From Actinoalloteichus_B caeruleus (GTDB taxonomy: Bacteria > Actinomycetota > Actinomycetes > Mycobacteriales > Pseudonocardiaceae): DNA of 64,000 nt. Position 1 is the first letter of the stretch, and each line of letters begins with the position of its first letter. Positions 18,556 through 26,787 of the stretch are shown piece by piece. Under the pieces are notes generated by a model. The model saw nothing but the letters and a program-made list of their open reading frames with translations, did no database searches and was not told where the DNA came from. A program made the translations under genes and the position numbers. The stretch lies in assembly GCF_000718005.1 (NCBI RefSeq), contig NZ_JODV01000003.1. The stretch is one strand, 5' to 3'.

Positions 18556-18895
18556 CCGAGAGTAAAGCCGCAGGTGGGAGGCTGTCCACGAGCGGTTTTT
18601 CGTGGCTGTTTTGCAGCGAACCCGAGGTTTGACATCAGACCCGGGGGGTTCGCTGAAAATGGTACGCGGACCTGCGGCTGCGCCTCGCCCGTGGTCGGGG
18701 CATCCCAGCGGGGTCCGTTGTCTCTCCGCGCTGTCGTAGGGGCCTTCTCGAAAGCTGGCTCGCGTGCGGAGGAAGACGTGCCGGGCGCTGTGGTGCCTGG
18801 TCGAACGGTGGGCCTGAGATGGTCGGTGTGCACGGTGCGGAGACACGGTATCGCGGAGAGTGCGAGTGGTAGGCGGAGGCGCCGAGGGTCAGCAT
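18556..18895 (-). repeat. CRISPR leader 1 (copy of the leader at 29848)
   Basis: About 340 bases directly right of array 1 are closely similar, with small indels, to the sequence right of array 2. Similarity starts at CCGAGAGTAAAGCCGCAGG and ends at GGTCAGCAT. Both copies keep an inverted repeat, CAGCGAACCC (18614-18623) and GGGTTCGCTG (18646-18655). This region should contain the array promoter and the adaptation signals. From its end to the SAVED-like gene at 19140 (about 240 bases) I see nothing further. Confidence 0.85.
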
Positions 18896-19139
18896 GCGGC
18901 GGGGAGCGGGTCGGGTGGACGGCGTCTCGTGGAGGCGGTGGAACCCCGTCGGTGTATCGGGCGGGTTGCCGGTCGGGAAGGTCGTCCTGCACTGGGCGCC
19001 GTAAGGAAGTCGCGGAGGGAAGGGTCGGGGAGCCGGAGAGCTGGGACTGTCGTCGGTCGGTGCACCGCCTTCGTGAGCGCGCATTCGGGGCATCGGCCCG
19101 GCCGCCGTGGCCGGGCCGGTACTTCCGGTCCTACTCGGT

Positions 19140-20231
19140 TTAGTGGGCGGCGAGGGGGCGGAACGGGAACGGCTCGTAGGTGTTGTTGTCCTTGTCGAAG
19201 GTGTAGGCGGTCCAGCGGCCTCGACTCTGCGCGGCCAGCCGGGCTCCGAGAGCCACCCCGATGGCCACGGGGCCGCTGAGGAAAATCGCGTACTCCCCGG
19301 TGCGCGCCTTGTCAGGCGCATCGTCCTGCCATACACGGCAGACCTGCTCCACCACGCCCGTGTAGGTGGCGCGGTCCTCAGGCAACCTCTTGGAGTCGTG
19401 CCCGAGGATCAGGAGGTGACCGATCCCGTCGCGGCGGCACGCCTCCTTCACGTGCGTGGAGAAGTCCTTCCCCCGTCCCTGGAGGTCCAGGGCGAGAGCG
19501 GCCCTGGTCGGGTCGCCGCCTTCGATCGACTGCGACTGTTCGACGGTCAACGGTGTGATCCCGGGGCCATCATCGATCGTGCGCAGCGTCGTCGCCGGGA
19601 AGTAGGGAACGGCACCATCGCTCTGCCGGATCGCGTGCACCACGATCTCGCGAGCGTGCGTTTGCCCGAGCCGGGCACCGAACCAGAAGGCGACGTGCAG
19701 CGGCATGGTGGGGATCAGGTTGATCCGGGTGGCGTCCGGAGTGAGGTTCTCCGCCATCCTGATCGCTGTCATCGTCTCGTCGGCGAGCGCTTCGACCCGG
19801 GGCTGGTCCCAGAGGCTGTCGGCTGGCAACTCGACGTTGGTCTTCATGGTCACCGTGCACGTGCTCTGGCTGAAGCGTTCCGCCTGTTGCTCCAGTCGGT
19901 CGGCCTCGATCAGGCCTCGGCGGGGATCGCGGGCGGTGGCGGTGATGCCAATCCGCACCTGGCGGCGGGCCCGGCTCCGCAGCCACCACCCCAGGGTGAT
20001 GAGCCCCAGTCCCCCGGCGAGCGCGAGGGCGAACCACCACCGCCCCCCGGGTTCGTCCGCCATGAAGGATTTGGCGAGCTCAACGCCGAACCCGCCCGCG
20101 ACCACGCTTCCCACCGCGATCGGTGCCGTGCCGTCGGCCACCACGGCCCAGCGCCCGGTCGTGCTGTCAAGGCCACCGGGGGAGCCGACCACGTCCAGCC
20201 CAGCCAACCTCGTCGTTCCTGAATTCGTCAC
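19140..20231 (-). CDS. two-TM SAVED-like membrane effector (candidate cOA-activated)
   Basis: This 363-residue protein has two hydrophobic segments (about 36-52 and 64-84), a basic stretch (RSRARRQVR) that should place the rest in the cytosol, then a 270-residue soluble domain. That domain resembles SAVED, a CARF-derived sensor of cyclic oligonucleotides. INLIPTMPLHVAFWFGARLG (170-189) and EYAIFLSGPVAIGVALGARL (313-332), followed by a strand and a YEPF tail, fit the two SAVED core elements. The layout matches 2TM-SAVED (Cap14-type) effectors of CBASS. The GTG start at 20231 has GGAGGG six bases upstream. Beside a Cas10 with an active GGDD motif, the inferred role is membrane disruption on phage infection. 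Confidence 0.68.
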   Translation of the reverse strand: MTNSGTTRLAGLDVVGSPGGLDSTTGRWAVVADGTAPIAVGSVVAGGFGVELAKSFMADEPGGRWWFALALAGGLGLITLGWWLRSRARRQVRIGITATARDPRRGLIEADRLEQQAERFSQSTCTVTMKTNVELPADSLWDQPRVEALADETMTAIRMAENLTPDATRINLIPTMPLHVAFWFGARLGQTHAREIVVHAIRQSDGAVPYFPATTLRTIDDGPGITPLTVEQSQSIEGGDPTRAALALDLQGRGKDFSTHVKEACRRDGIGHLLILGHDSKRLPEDRATYTGVVEQVCRVWQDDAPDKARTGEYAIFLSGPVAIGVALGARLAAQSRGRWTAYTFDKDNNTYEPFPFRPLAAH

Positions 20232-21346
20232 CGAAGCCCTCCATCTGGGCAGTTGGTTCCAGCATGTCGTGAGCCGACCGATCGACGAATCCTCCGCCGT
20301 CGATCCTTGTCACGCTCTTTCCCTCCTGCCGTCCCCGGAAGTTCCGCCAGTGAGTGTGGAAGCTCGTTCCGTGTGGTGGCGGGCAGAGCGGTGTGGCCCA
20401 GGCCAGAGAGGGATTCGGGTTCCCGTGCGGGGCCGAGTGGGTGCGGTACCACGCGGGACGCGGCGAGAATCACGGTACCGGAAGTCGGTGCACGCAGAAG
20501 CGGGAGGATGTTCCTGGTGAGTGGGTCCTGGGTAAGGGGTGGGATCCGGGGTGTGAGATTGTGCTTCCCCGCCGCCGCTGTCCCGAGGATCTCATTTCGG
20601 AAGGCGATTTCCGTGACTCGATGGTCATCTGGAGGAACGGGAAACCGGGCAGGTCGACCGGAGGCCCACGTGCCGCGCGGTCCCGGCTCGGAAGGGTTCC
20701 AGGGCCAGGCGTGGGCCGTGCCGCAGCGATATCAGAACGGCTCCGAAGTGGTCGTCGGGATATTGCCGACGCAATTATTCTCGCCGTGGAACCCGATGAC
20801 CGACCCGAATTCGCCCATCCGGTAGGGTTGCCTGGTCGCGTCAGCTCAGGGGGGCTCGACGCGGTCGATCCAGTAGGCCCGTTCCAGGGGGTGGGTGTCG
20901 TGATGTGTGAAAACATGACCACGATGGAAAGCGTCAAGAAAATCAGTCACTGATCTCGGTCGCGGAGCTGGTCCTGTCCGAACTGGGGATGTGGCCGCTC
21001 GGTGACGGCTTGCGGGAAGATATCCCGAACACTCCAGGAGTCCCCTCGGCTGCGCGGCGAGTTCGGAACGGGCGAAAACGCGCCACCGCTCGGCTCGCGT
21101 GCTGTCCGGTTCGCTGGTAGCCGGGAAAATTCTTCCTCGGATGACGCGCCCAGTCTGTGCTCGGCCTGTGTCGATAAGTGGATTCGGCGTGGACGCCGAA
21201 TCCACTTACCACGATGAGGCGCTGACCCGGCGTCGGCGGAACCCGCTCAGGAATCCGGTGTGAGGCACGCTCTCCTCGCGCCGCGCAGGCACACCGGCCC
21301 GTCGTGTCCTCGACATGTTCCACTGTCTCGAAGGGAGGCGAGTACG
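20232..21346. other. 1.1-kb divergent region between SAVED-like gene and cas operon
   Basis: This region must hold the promoters of both the SAVED-like gene and the cas operon. Composition falls locally (for example around 20755-20790 and 20905-20950), which suggests regulatory DNA or a decayed gene. A minus-strand frame at 20846-21205 contains a protein-like stretch (SVTDFLDAFHRGHVFTHHD) but no start signal or family I recognise. A long perfect palindrome at 21175-21208 is listed separately. Confidence 0.5.
21175..21208. promoter_or_regulatory. perfect 34-base palindrome before the cas operon
   Basis: TAAGTGGATTCGGCGT and its exact complement are separated by two bases, 138 bases before the first cas start. 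There is no T-tract on either side, so a simple terminator is unlikely. It could be an operator, a processing hairpin in the 5' leader, or the scar of a mobile element. Confidence 0.7.
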
Positions 21347-23524
21347 ATTCCCAGCGTCATCAACCCTTACACCTTCGTGCCGTTCGCGCGGGTCGACCCG
21401 GAAACGTTCCGTCGGCGGCCGGCGGGTCATGCCCTCCTCGGTTCCTCCGATGAGGGGTGCGAAAGGTACTCCGGGCACGTCGAGGCCGTCTGGACGAACC
21501 ACAGCCCGTTGCACCTGGCGACCGGTGAGGTCGAGAACGACGTCGCGGTCTTCCCCAACAGGCGCGACCCCGACACCGGCGAGTGGACACCGTTCATTCC
21601 GGGATCGACGGTGGCGGGAGTGGTGCGCAACCTGCACGAGAACCTGGTCGGTGGGTGCCTCCGCGTCTTCGACTCGGACTTCGTGCCCACCTACCGCGAC
21701 GAGGTTGCCAACGCCCATTCCACCGCTGCCGGCGCCCGGGAAGGCTGGACCCTGGCCCAGGTCTCGGATGTGCGGCACGGCTGCCCCAGGAAGCTCCGGC
21801 TCTGCGACGAGGTGGTGTGGATCGAATCGACGGTGCTGGCTGACGTGTTGGGTGGCGCGGAGAAGGTCGTCACGGGCGCCACGGTCAGCCTCACCGATTC
21901 CGCTCGGAACTCGAGGGGGAGTAGCGCTCGGGGACGCCGGGTCATCAAGGCTCTCGGGGACGTCGAACCGGGGACCGACTGGGTTCTCCTGGTCACCGAC
22001 GCCGCCGCGCGGGACGTGTCCCACCGGTACTACGTGGCCGCTGGCCTGCTCGGCAAGAAGGAGCACGCGCTCGAGGACAATGCCCACGACGCCTGGCAGC
22101 GGTTCCTCCGGCTGGTCGAGGACACCGACGACCTGCGGCAGGCACGCCGTGACGCGCGGGAGCAGGGCGAGGCCACCGCCGACCGGGAGCGGGAGGTGCG
22201 GTTCTCCGGTCCTACCGGCCAGCAGCGTCTCGTCGGGTACCGACACGCGGTGGGGCGGTCCGCCTACCCCGGCCAGGTGTTGTGGGTACGGCGGCGGAAC
22301 GCGGACATCCTCGACTTCGCCGCGTCCGCGATCTGGCGCCACCCGGGTTCTGGCGCGGCGGGCGACCGGGTGCCTCCTGAACTGTTGGCCTGCTCCGATG
22401 CTGGTCATCTGTGTCCCACCTGCCGAGTCTTCGGTTCCGTCGACGCCAGCGAGACCGAACCCGAGGCGGGCACAGGCGACACCGAGCGTGCGGAGTACCG
22501 CGCCCGGCAGCGCTCCTACCGGGGCCACCTGCGGTTCTCCGACGGACTTCCCCTGAACGAGGTCCGGCAGAAGGTCCGGCGCTTCCCGATGTTGAGCACT
22601 CCGCGTCCCGGTGCCGGGCAGGCCTATCTGGACCCGAGGGGCAAGGGGCAGCACGCGCCGGAGGGGGAGCTCGCGCTCCGTGAGTGGGGCTCCCGCCTGG
22701 ACAACGACGAGGATGGTCGGGGTCTTAGGCAGTTCCGTGGCCGGAAGCATTACTGGCTGACCCAGGACTACACCAGCCGCCCCTACTTCCGGCTACCCAC
22801 CGAGACGATGCCGGCGGCCAAATCGGGAGCATTCGGGAAGGAGTCAGTCCGGGGCCGGTGCCTGGAGCCGGGCGCGCGTTTCCGGATCACCGTCTCCTTC
22901 GAGAACCTCGACCTGGCCGAACTCGGCGGTCTGCTCGCCTCACTCGACCCGGCCCTCGTGCTGGAGGTCGCCGACCAGGCCAAGCGCATCGGTTTCGGCG
23001 TGGGCCACGCCCGTCCGCTGGGCCTGGGCAGCTGCACTGGCGAGGTCCTCACCCTCACCACGCACACGGCGCGCGGCAGATACCTCGGCGAGACCGCCTC
23101 CACCGTCGCGGTCGCCGACGCCATAGCCGCGTTCGTCGAGGCCACGGACCCGGGGGTGCGCGGTGTGTGGCCGATGCTGACGTCCGCGTTGACCCTGGAC
23201 CACGTCGACCCACGCTACGTCTACTACCCGACGAAGGGCGACCTCCGGTCGGGCCAATTGCACCCGGACGACCTGGAACCGGATTTCGAGTTCTGGCAGG
23301 AGTCGCGTGGTGTCGCCACGAGGAAGGAGGCGATGCCGCTGACCGTCCTCCCCGACATCACCGCACCCGCCGAGGCCCAGTTCGTTCCCCGAGCACGCCG
23401 TACGACCCTGCCGTCACAGGGCAAGGGGCAGCAGCGGAAGCCCTCCACAGGTGGCCAGCGTCATCAGGGCGCGGGGAACCAGGGCAAGAAGGGGCGGCAG
23501 GCCCAGAAAGGGAAGGGCCGTTGA
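21347..23524 (+). CDS. large RAMP-superfamily CRISPR protein (TIGR03986-like), probable ATT start
   Basis: About 725 residues. The N-terminus INPYTFVPF followed by a long body matches the TIGR03986-type RAMP proteins of type III loci. RAMP features are PGSTVAGVVRNLHE near residue 80, a CPTCRVFGS element near 360, a RGHLRFSDG strand and a glycine-rich loop, GFGVGHARPLGLGS, near 545. The C-terminal 50 residues are basic and low in complexity (GKGQQRK, GKKGRQAQKGKGR), suited to RNA binding. No ATG, GTG or TTG lies near the conserved start; GGGAGG is eight bases before an in-frame ATT at 21347. An ATG at 21260 would add 29 unconserved-looking residues and has no good ribosome site. The stop overlaps the cas10 start. 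Confidence 0.8.
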   Translation: MPSVINPYTFVPFARVDPETFRRRPAGHALLGSSDEGCERYSGHVEAVWTNHSPLHLATGEVENDVAVFPNRRDPDTGEWTPFIPGSTVAGVVRNLHENLVGGCLRVFDSDFVPTYRDEVANAHSTAAGAREGWTLAQVSDVRHGCPRKLRLCDEVVWIESTVLADVLGGAEKVVTGATVSLTDSARNSRGSSARGRRVIKALGDVEPGTDWVLLVTDAAARDVSHRYYVAAGLLGKKEHALEDNAHDAWQRFLRLVEDTDDLRQARRDAREQGEATADREREVRFSGPTGQQRLVGYRHAVGRSAYPGQVLWVRRRNADILDFAASAIWRHPGSGAAGDRVPPELLACSDAGHLCPTCRVFGSVDASETEPEAGTGDTERAEYRARQRSYRGHLRFSDGLPLNEVRQKVRRFPMLSTPRPGAGQAYLDPRGKGQHAPEGELALREWGSRLDNDEDGRGLRQFRGRKHYWLTQDYTSRPYFRLPTETMPAAKSGAFGKESVRGRCLEPGARFRITVSFENLDLAELGGLLASLDPALVLEVADQAKRIGFGVGHARPLGLGSCTGEVLTLTTHTARGRYLGETASTVAVADAIAAFVEATDPGVRGVWPMLTSALTLDHVDPRYVYYPTKGDLRSGQLHPDDLEPDFEFWQESRGVATRKEAMPLTVLPDITAPAEAQFVPRARRTTLPSQGKGQQRKPSTGGQRHQGAGNQGKKGRQAQKGKGR

Positions 23525-24936
23525 TGCGCACCTACCTGGACATCGCCGCGGTGCGCATCCAGCGCTACCTCGCGCGAACGCCCACCCTTCGAGGTCGGCG
23601 GACGGCCAGCGCCGCACTCGTCGACATGCGGTCGGTGGCCGCCGAGGCGCTGGCCGGGACCGGAGCCTGGCTCAATGCGGAGGCAGGTGAGATCGATGGT
23701 GTCGTCAGCCTCGAACTGGACTCGCCTGACGACGTCGACCGTGTCTCCGCCGTCGTGCTGCGCGCGCTCCGGCGACGGTTGCCCGGGGCCGAGTTCCAGG
23801 TCGTCTGGGCCACCGACCTCGACTACGTCACCGCCTACGCCGAGCAGATGCGACCCACGATCCTGAGCGGCCGCAGCCGGGTGGACCTGCCCACCGTGGC
23901 AGAGCTGCCCCTCGCCGCGCTCTGCCGACTGTGCGGCATCGACCCCGCAGTCACCACGGCCACCCTCGACGACGCCGAGCGGAACGTGTGCGCCGACTGC
24001 GTGGAGCGGGAATCGTGGCGGTCGCTGTCGGCCAGCCGCACCGGGGAACGCAGACTCGCGAGTCGTCTGAACCGCGAACCCGTCAACGGGGGGTTCGAGG
24101 CGCTGGCTGGCATGGGGCGGCGTGAAACGCGGATCGCGGTCATCCACGCGGACGGCAACCGGATCGGCGCCTTCTTCCGCCAGCTCGCCAACATCCCGGC
24201 CGAACGGCTGCGTGCCCCGGAAAACGCCCACCTGACCCGGGACAAGCTGGCTCTGGAACTGTCGAAGGCCACCTTCGAGGCACTCGCCGAGGCCACCATG
24301 TCGGTTCGGGGAATCCCCGGCCGGTCGCTGCCGCTGATCCTGCACGTGCTCGGCGGCGACGACGTCCTGGTGAGTGTTCCCGCCGACCACGCCTGGCAGT
24401 TCGCCCGCGCCCTGCTCGCCGGCTTCAACGAGCGGATGTCGCGCTTGGTGCGGGGGCTGGCCCTGGAGGTCGAGATCTCCGCTCCCACCATGTCCGCCGC
24501 GATGATCTTCGCCCGGCACGACGAGTCCTTCACCACCATCGTCGCGCTGGCCGAAAGCGCCCTCGCCCGCGGCAAACGGGCCGGCGCTGGTCGCTCCTCG
24601 TGGCTGTGCTTCCACGACCTCACCACCGAAGGTCGCCACGACGAGGGCAGCGTGGTCCCCCTCCACGAACTCAAGCAGAGGCAGGACGAGTTGACCGAAC
24701 TCGCCAGGGCGCCGCGTTCGTTCCGGGAGAACCTCGCGTTGGCGCTCGCCGACGGCGGCCCCGAGGCGGCCCTCGCGCACAGCCGCCGAGTCGGCGTCAC
24801 GGCGGGGACGCCGTTCCTCCCACGGCGCGGCTCGGATCCCGCATGCGAGGCGGAGCACACCCCCGCCGGCATGGATGGCGACTCACCGACGCGACTGGGC
24901 CTGGACACCGCACTGCGGATCGCGAGGTGGTGGTGA
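23524..24936 (+). CDS. cas10: Cas10-like subunit with GGDD palm, no HD domain
   Basis: This 470-residue large subunit carries two palm domains. The first (1-120) has the IQRYLARTPTLRGRRTASA segment typical of Cas10/Cmr2. A zinc finger with Cys134, Cys137, Cys156 and Cys159 follows. The second palm begins at RIAVIHADGNRIGAFF and holds the catalytic GGDD at 277-280; MSAAMIFARHDESF and AESALARGKRAG complete it. The N-terminal HD nuclease of longer Cas10 proteins is missing. The intact GGDD predicts synthesis of cyclic oligoadenylates once target RNA is bound. The ATG shares one base with the upstream stop. Confidence 0.92.
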   Translation: MRTYLDIAAVRIQRYLARTPTLRGRRTASAALVDMRSVAAEALAGTGAWLNAEAGEIDGVVSLELDSPDDVDRVSAVVLRALRRRLPGAEFQVVWATDLDYVTAYAEQMRPTILSGRSRVDLPTVAELPLAALCRLCGIDPAVTTATLDDAERNVCADCVERESWRSLSASRTGERRLASRLNREPVNGGFEALAGMGRRETRIAVIHADGNRIGAFFRQLANIPAERLRAPENAHLTRDKLALELSKATFEALAEATMSVRGIPGRSLPLILHVLGGDDVLVSVPADHAWQFARALLAGFNERMSRLVRGLALEVEISAPTMSAAMIFARHDESFTTIVALAESALARGKRAGAGRSSWLCFHDLTTEGRHDEGSVVPLHELKQRQDELTELARAPRSFRENLALALADGGPEAALAHSRRVGVTAGTPFLPRRGSDPACEAEHTPAGMDGDSPTRLGLDTALRIARWW

Positions 24937-25505
24937 TGGACATCGACATCACCTTCCACGGCCCCTTCCGCGTCGGTACCGGCACCCCGCACCTCGGGGT
25001 GGCGGAGACCGTCGATCCCGACGACCTGCTCCCCCCGAGCTCGCTCAAGGGGGTCATGCGTGCCTCCGCCGAACTGCTGCTGCCCACCCGCCCGGACCTG
25101 GTCGCCGAGGTCTTCGGTGCGTCCGGCGGACAGCACCGGGCCGCGCCGTGGCACTGGGGTCCCGTGGCATTCACCATCGACCCCGTCGTGGTCCACCGCG
25201 CGCGCATCGCCATCGACCCCGTCACGAACACCGCGCGCGAGGGCGGGTTGTTCCTGTCCGACGAGGTGTGGTGCCCCAGTGCCAGCTTCTCCCTGCTCCC
25301 GATCCGCCCGCTGGACGCCGACGCGCGTCGACGGCACCAGATCGTGCTCGCCTGTGCCGCCGCCGGGGTGCACAACCTCGGCGGAGACCGGCGACGGGGG
25401 CTGGGCTGGGTCAGCCTCCGCCCGAGGGACGGGGCCATCGACGATGCCCTGCTGGAGGAGTTCGAGGCGCTTCGCGCCGCACGGCCGGGAGGAACGCATG
25501 CTTGA
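24936..25505 (+). CDS. Cas7-like (Csm3-type) RAMP backbone protein
   Basis: This 189-residue protein has a single RAMP fold: ITFHGPFRVGTG at 4-15, LLPPSSLKGVMRASAE near 32-47 (the Cas7 PGSSLKG-type helix), VHRARIAID and a GDRRRGLGWV glycine-rich loop near the end. It is a backbone subunit candidate that packs along crRNA; a target-cleaving Asp cannot be assigned with confidence. The ATG overlaps the cas10 stop by one base, and the stop lies inside the next gene. Confidence 0.85.
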   Translation: MDIDITFHGPFRVGTGTPHLGVAETVDPDDLLPPSSLKGVMRASAELLLPTRPDLVAEVFGASGGQHRAAPWHWGPVAFTIDPVVVHRARIAIDPVTNTAREGGLFLSDEVWCPSASFSLLPIRPLDADARRRHQIVLACAAAGVHNLGGDRRRGLGWVSLRPRDGAIDDALLEEFEALRAARPGGTHA

Positions 25506-26787
25506 GGTGATGCTCACCGCTGAACAACCGCTGTCCCTCGGGGTGGGGGAGAGTGTCGGCAACCTGACCCGGACCCACCGGCACGTCCCGGGATCGGTGT
25601 TGCGCGGAGCCCTGGCGGCGGCGTGGATCGCCGAACACGGCGAGCCAGCGGCGGACCCGGACCTCCGGAACCAGCTGCGGGACACCTTCGAGCGCGGCGT
25701 GCGGTTCTCCCCGCTGTTCGCGGAGGGATCCTCCGTGGTGCCGCTCTCGGTACTGCGCTGCTCCTACCTCAGTCAGGCAGCCTGCGCCGACGTCGTCGTC
25801 GACACGGCGTGGGACGAGGAGGGAACCGACTGCCCGGAGTGCGACGGGCCGCTGCGCGCGGGCCGGGGAGAAGTCGAGTTCGTCGGCGCGGACGACCCCG
25901 TCGTGCACCGCACCCGCGTGGCGCTGAACCCGGACGGCACCGCACGCGACGGCGCACTGTTCACCCGCGAGGCCCTGAACCACCGCGACGGCGGCACGCC
26001 ACGGCGCTTCCTCGGCACGATCCTGACCAGGGACACCGAGACCTCCTGGTTGTCGGCGAGCCGACCCCTGCTGCTCGGTGGTGGCCGCAGCACCTCGGGG
26101 CTCGTGCGGTACGAGGCCACTCCGGGGACCGCCGCCCCGCCCACCGCCACCGGGCGCCGACTGGTCCTGCGGCTGGTCTGCCCCGGGGTGTTCGTCGACG
26201 CCGCCGGTCGGCCCAGCGACGTCCCGGACCTGTCCGTGCTGCGCGAGCTGCTGGGGGTCGACGTCGAGATCACCCGGCACTGGGTCCGGCGAGAGCGGCT
26301 GACCGGCTGGCACTCGGCCGCCGACCTGCCGAAGTCGGAGGAGCACGCCGTCACCGCCGGTTCCACCTACGTCCTGGAACTGTCGGACGATCCGGACCCG
26401 ACTGACCTGACCAGGCTGCTGGAGCACGGGGTGGGGTTACGGCGGGCCGAAGGGCTCGGGTGGATCGAGTTGGACCGGTGGCAGCCGCCGCCCGTCACGG
26501 CGGAGGACCACGCCGACGGATCGTCGAGGGCGAAGGCCGCGGCCTTCGCCGCCATGCTGGTCAGGACCGGGCACGGCCGGCGAATCCTCAAGGAGTTGCG
26601 CCTTTACCACTTCGCGTCGCACAGTGACAAGGCTCCCTCGGTCGACCACATCCTCGGACGGCCGGTGTTCCACGCCCTCGACGAACACCGGCGAAAGTTG
26701 TTGGACGGCTTGATGCGCAGCAAACAATCGTGGATCCCCGAGGTCGTCGCCGCACTGGAGATCCAGCTGCGAGGAGGTAACCGATGA
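25498..26787 (+). CDS. csx10: Csx10-like (Cas5-type) RAMP protein of type III-D
   Basis: This 429-residue protein resembles Csx10, the Cas5 equivalent of III-D complexes, which binds the crRNA 5' handle. Seen in order: PLSLGVGESVGN, a VPGSVLRGALAAAW helix near 30-43, a C-x2-C pair (CPEC), VHRTRVALNPDGTARDGALF, FLGTI and LLLGGGRSTSGLV. A second glycine-rich loop, GVGLRRAEGLGWI, is near 315. The length fits Csx10. GGGAGG lies five bases before the ATG at 25498. The frame extends upstream inside the previous gene without family features. Confidence 0.8.
   Translation: MLEVMLTAEQPLSLGVGESVGNLTRTHRHVPGSVLRGALAAAWIAEHGEPAADPDLRNQLRDTFERGVRFSPLFAEGSSVVPLSVLRCSYLSQAACADVVVDTAWDEEGTDCPECDGPLRAGRGEVEFVGADDPVVHRTRVALNPDGTARDGALFTREALNHRDGGTPRRFLGTILTRDTETSWLSASRPLLLGGGRSTSGLVRYEATPGTAAPPTATGRRLVLRLVCPGVFVDAAGRPSDVPDLSVLRELLGVDVEITRHWVRRERLTGWHSAADLPKSEEHAVTAGSTYVLELSDDPDPTDLTRLLEHGVGLRRAEGLGWIELDRWQPPPVTAEDHADGSSRAKAAAFAAMLVRTGHGRRILKELRLYHFASHSDKAPSVDHILGRPVFHALDEHRRKLLDGLMRSKQSWIPEVVAALEIQLRGGNR

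Noticed and set aside
18600..18665. TTGACA in the CRISPR leaders as the array promoter
   Set aside because: It reads on the plus strand, away from the arrays, and no matching -10 at the right distance is evident. The arrays are inferred to be read on the minus strand.
19140..20231. SAVED-like protein as a CARF-TM or plain two-TM sensor
   Set aside because: The soluble part is about 270 residues with two similar core elements, larger than a single CARF domain, and the C-terminal SGPVAIGVALG element fits SAVED better.
20354..20953. 199-codon plus-strand frame between the SAVED-like gene and cas operon
   Set aside because: No ribosome binding site, no recognisable motif, and its composition changes along its length. 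It is left as part of the intergenic region.
21260..21346. ATG at 21260 as the start of the large RAMP protein
   Set aside because: No ribosome binding site at a proper distance, and the added residues look like untranslated leader. The well-placed GGGAGG before the ATT favours the shorter form. Not fully excluded.
23524..23900. HD nuclease domain in the Cas10 N-terminus
   Set aside because: No HD dipeptide with the surrounding metal-binding pattern occurs before the first palm. The protein begins directly with the palm segment.
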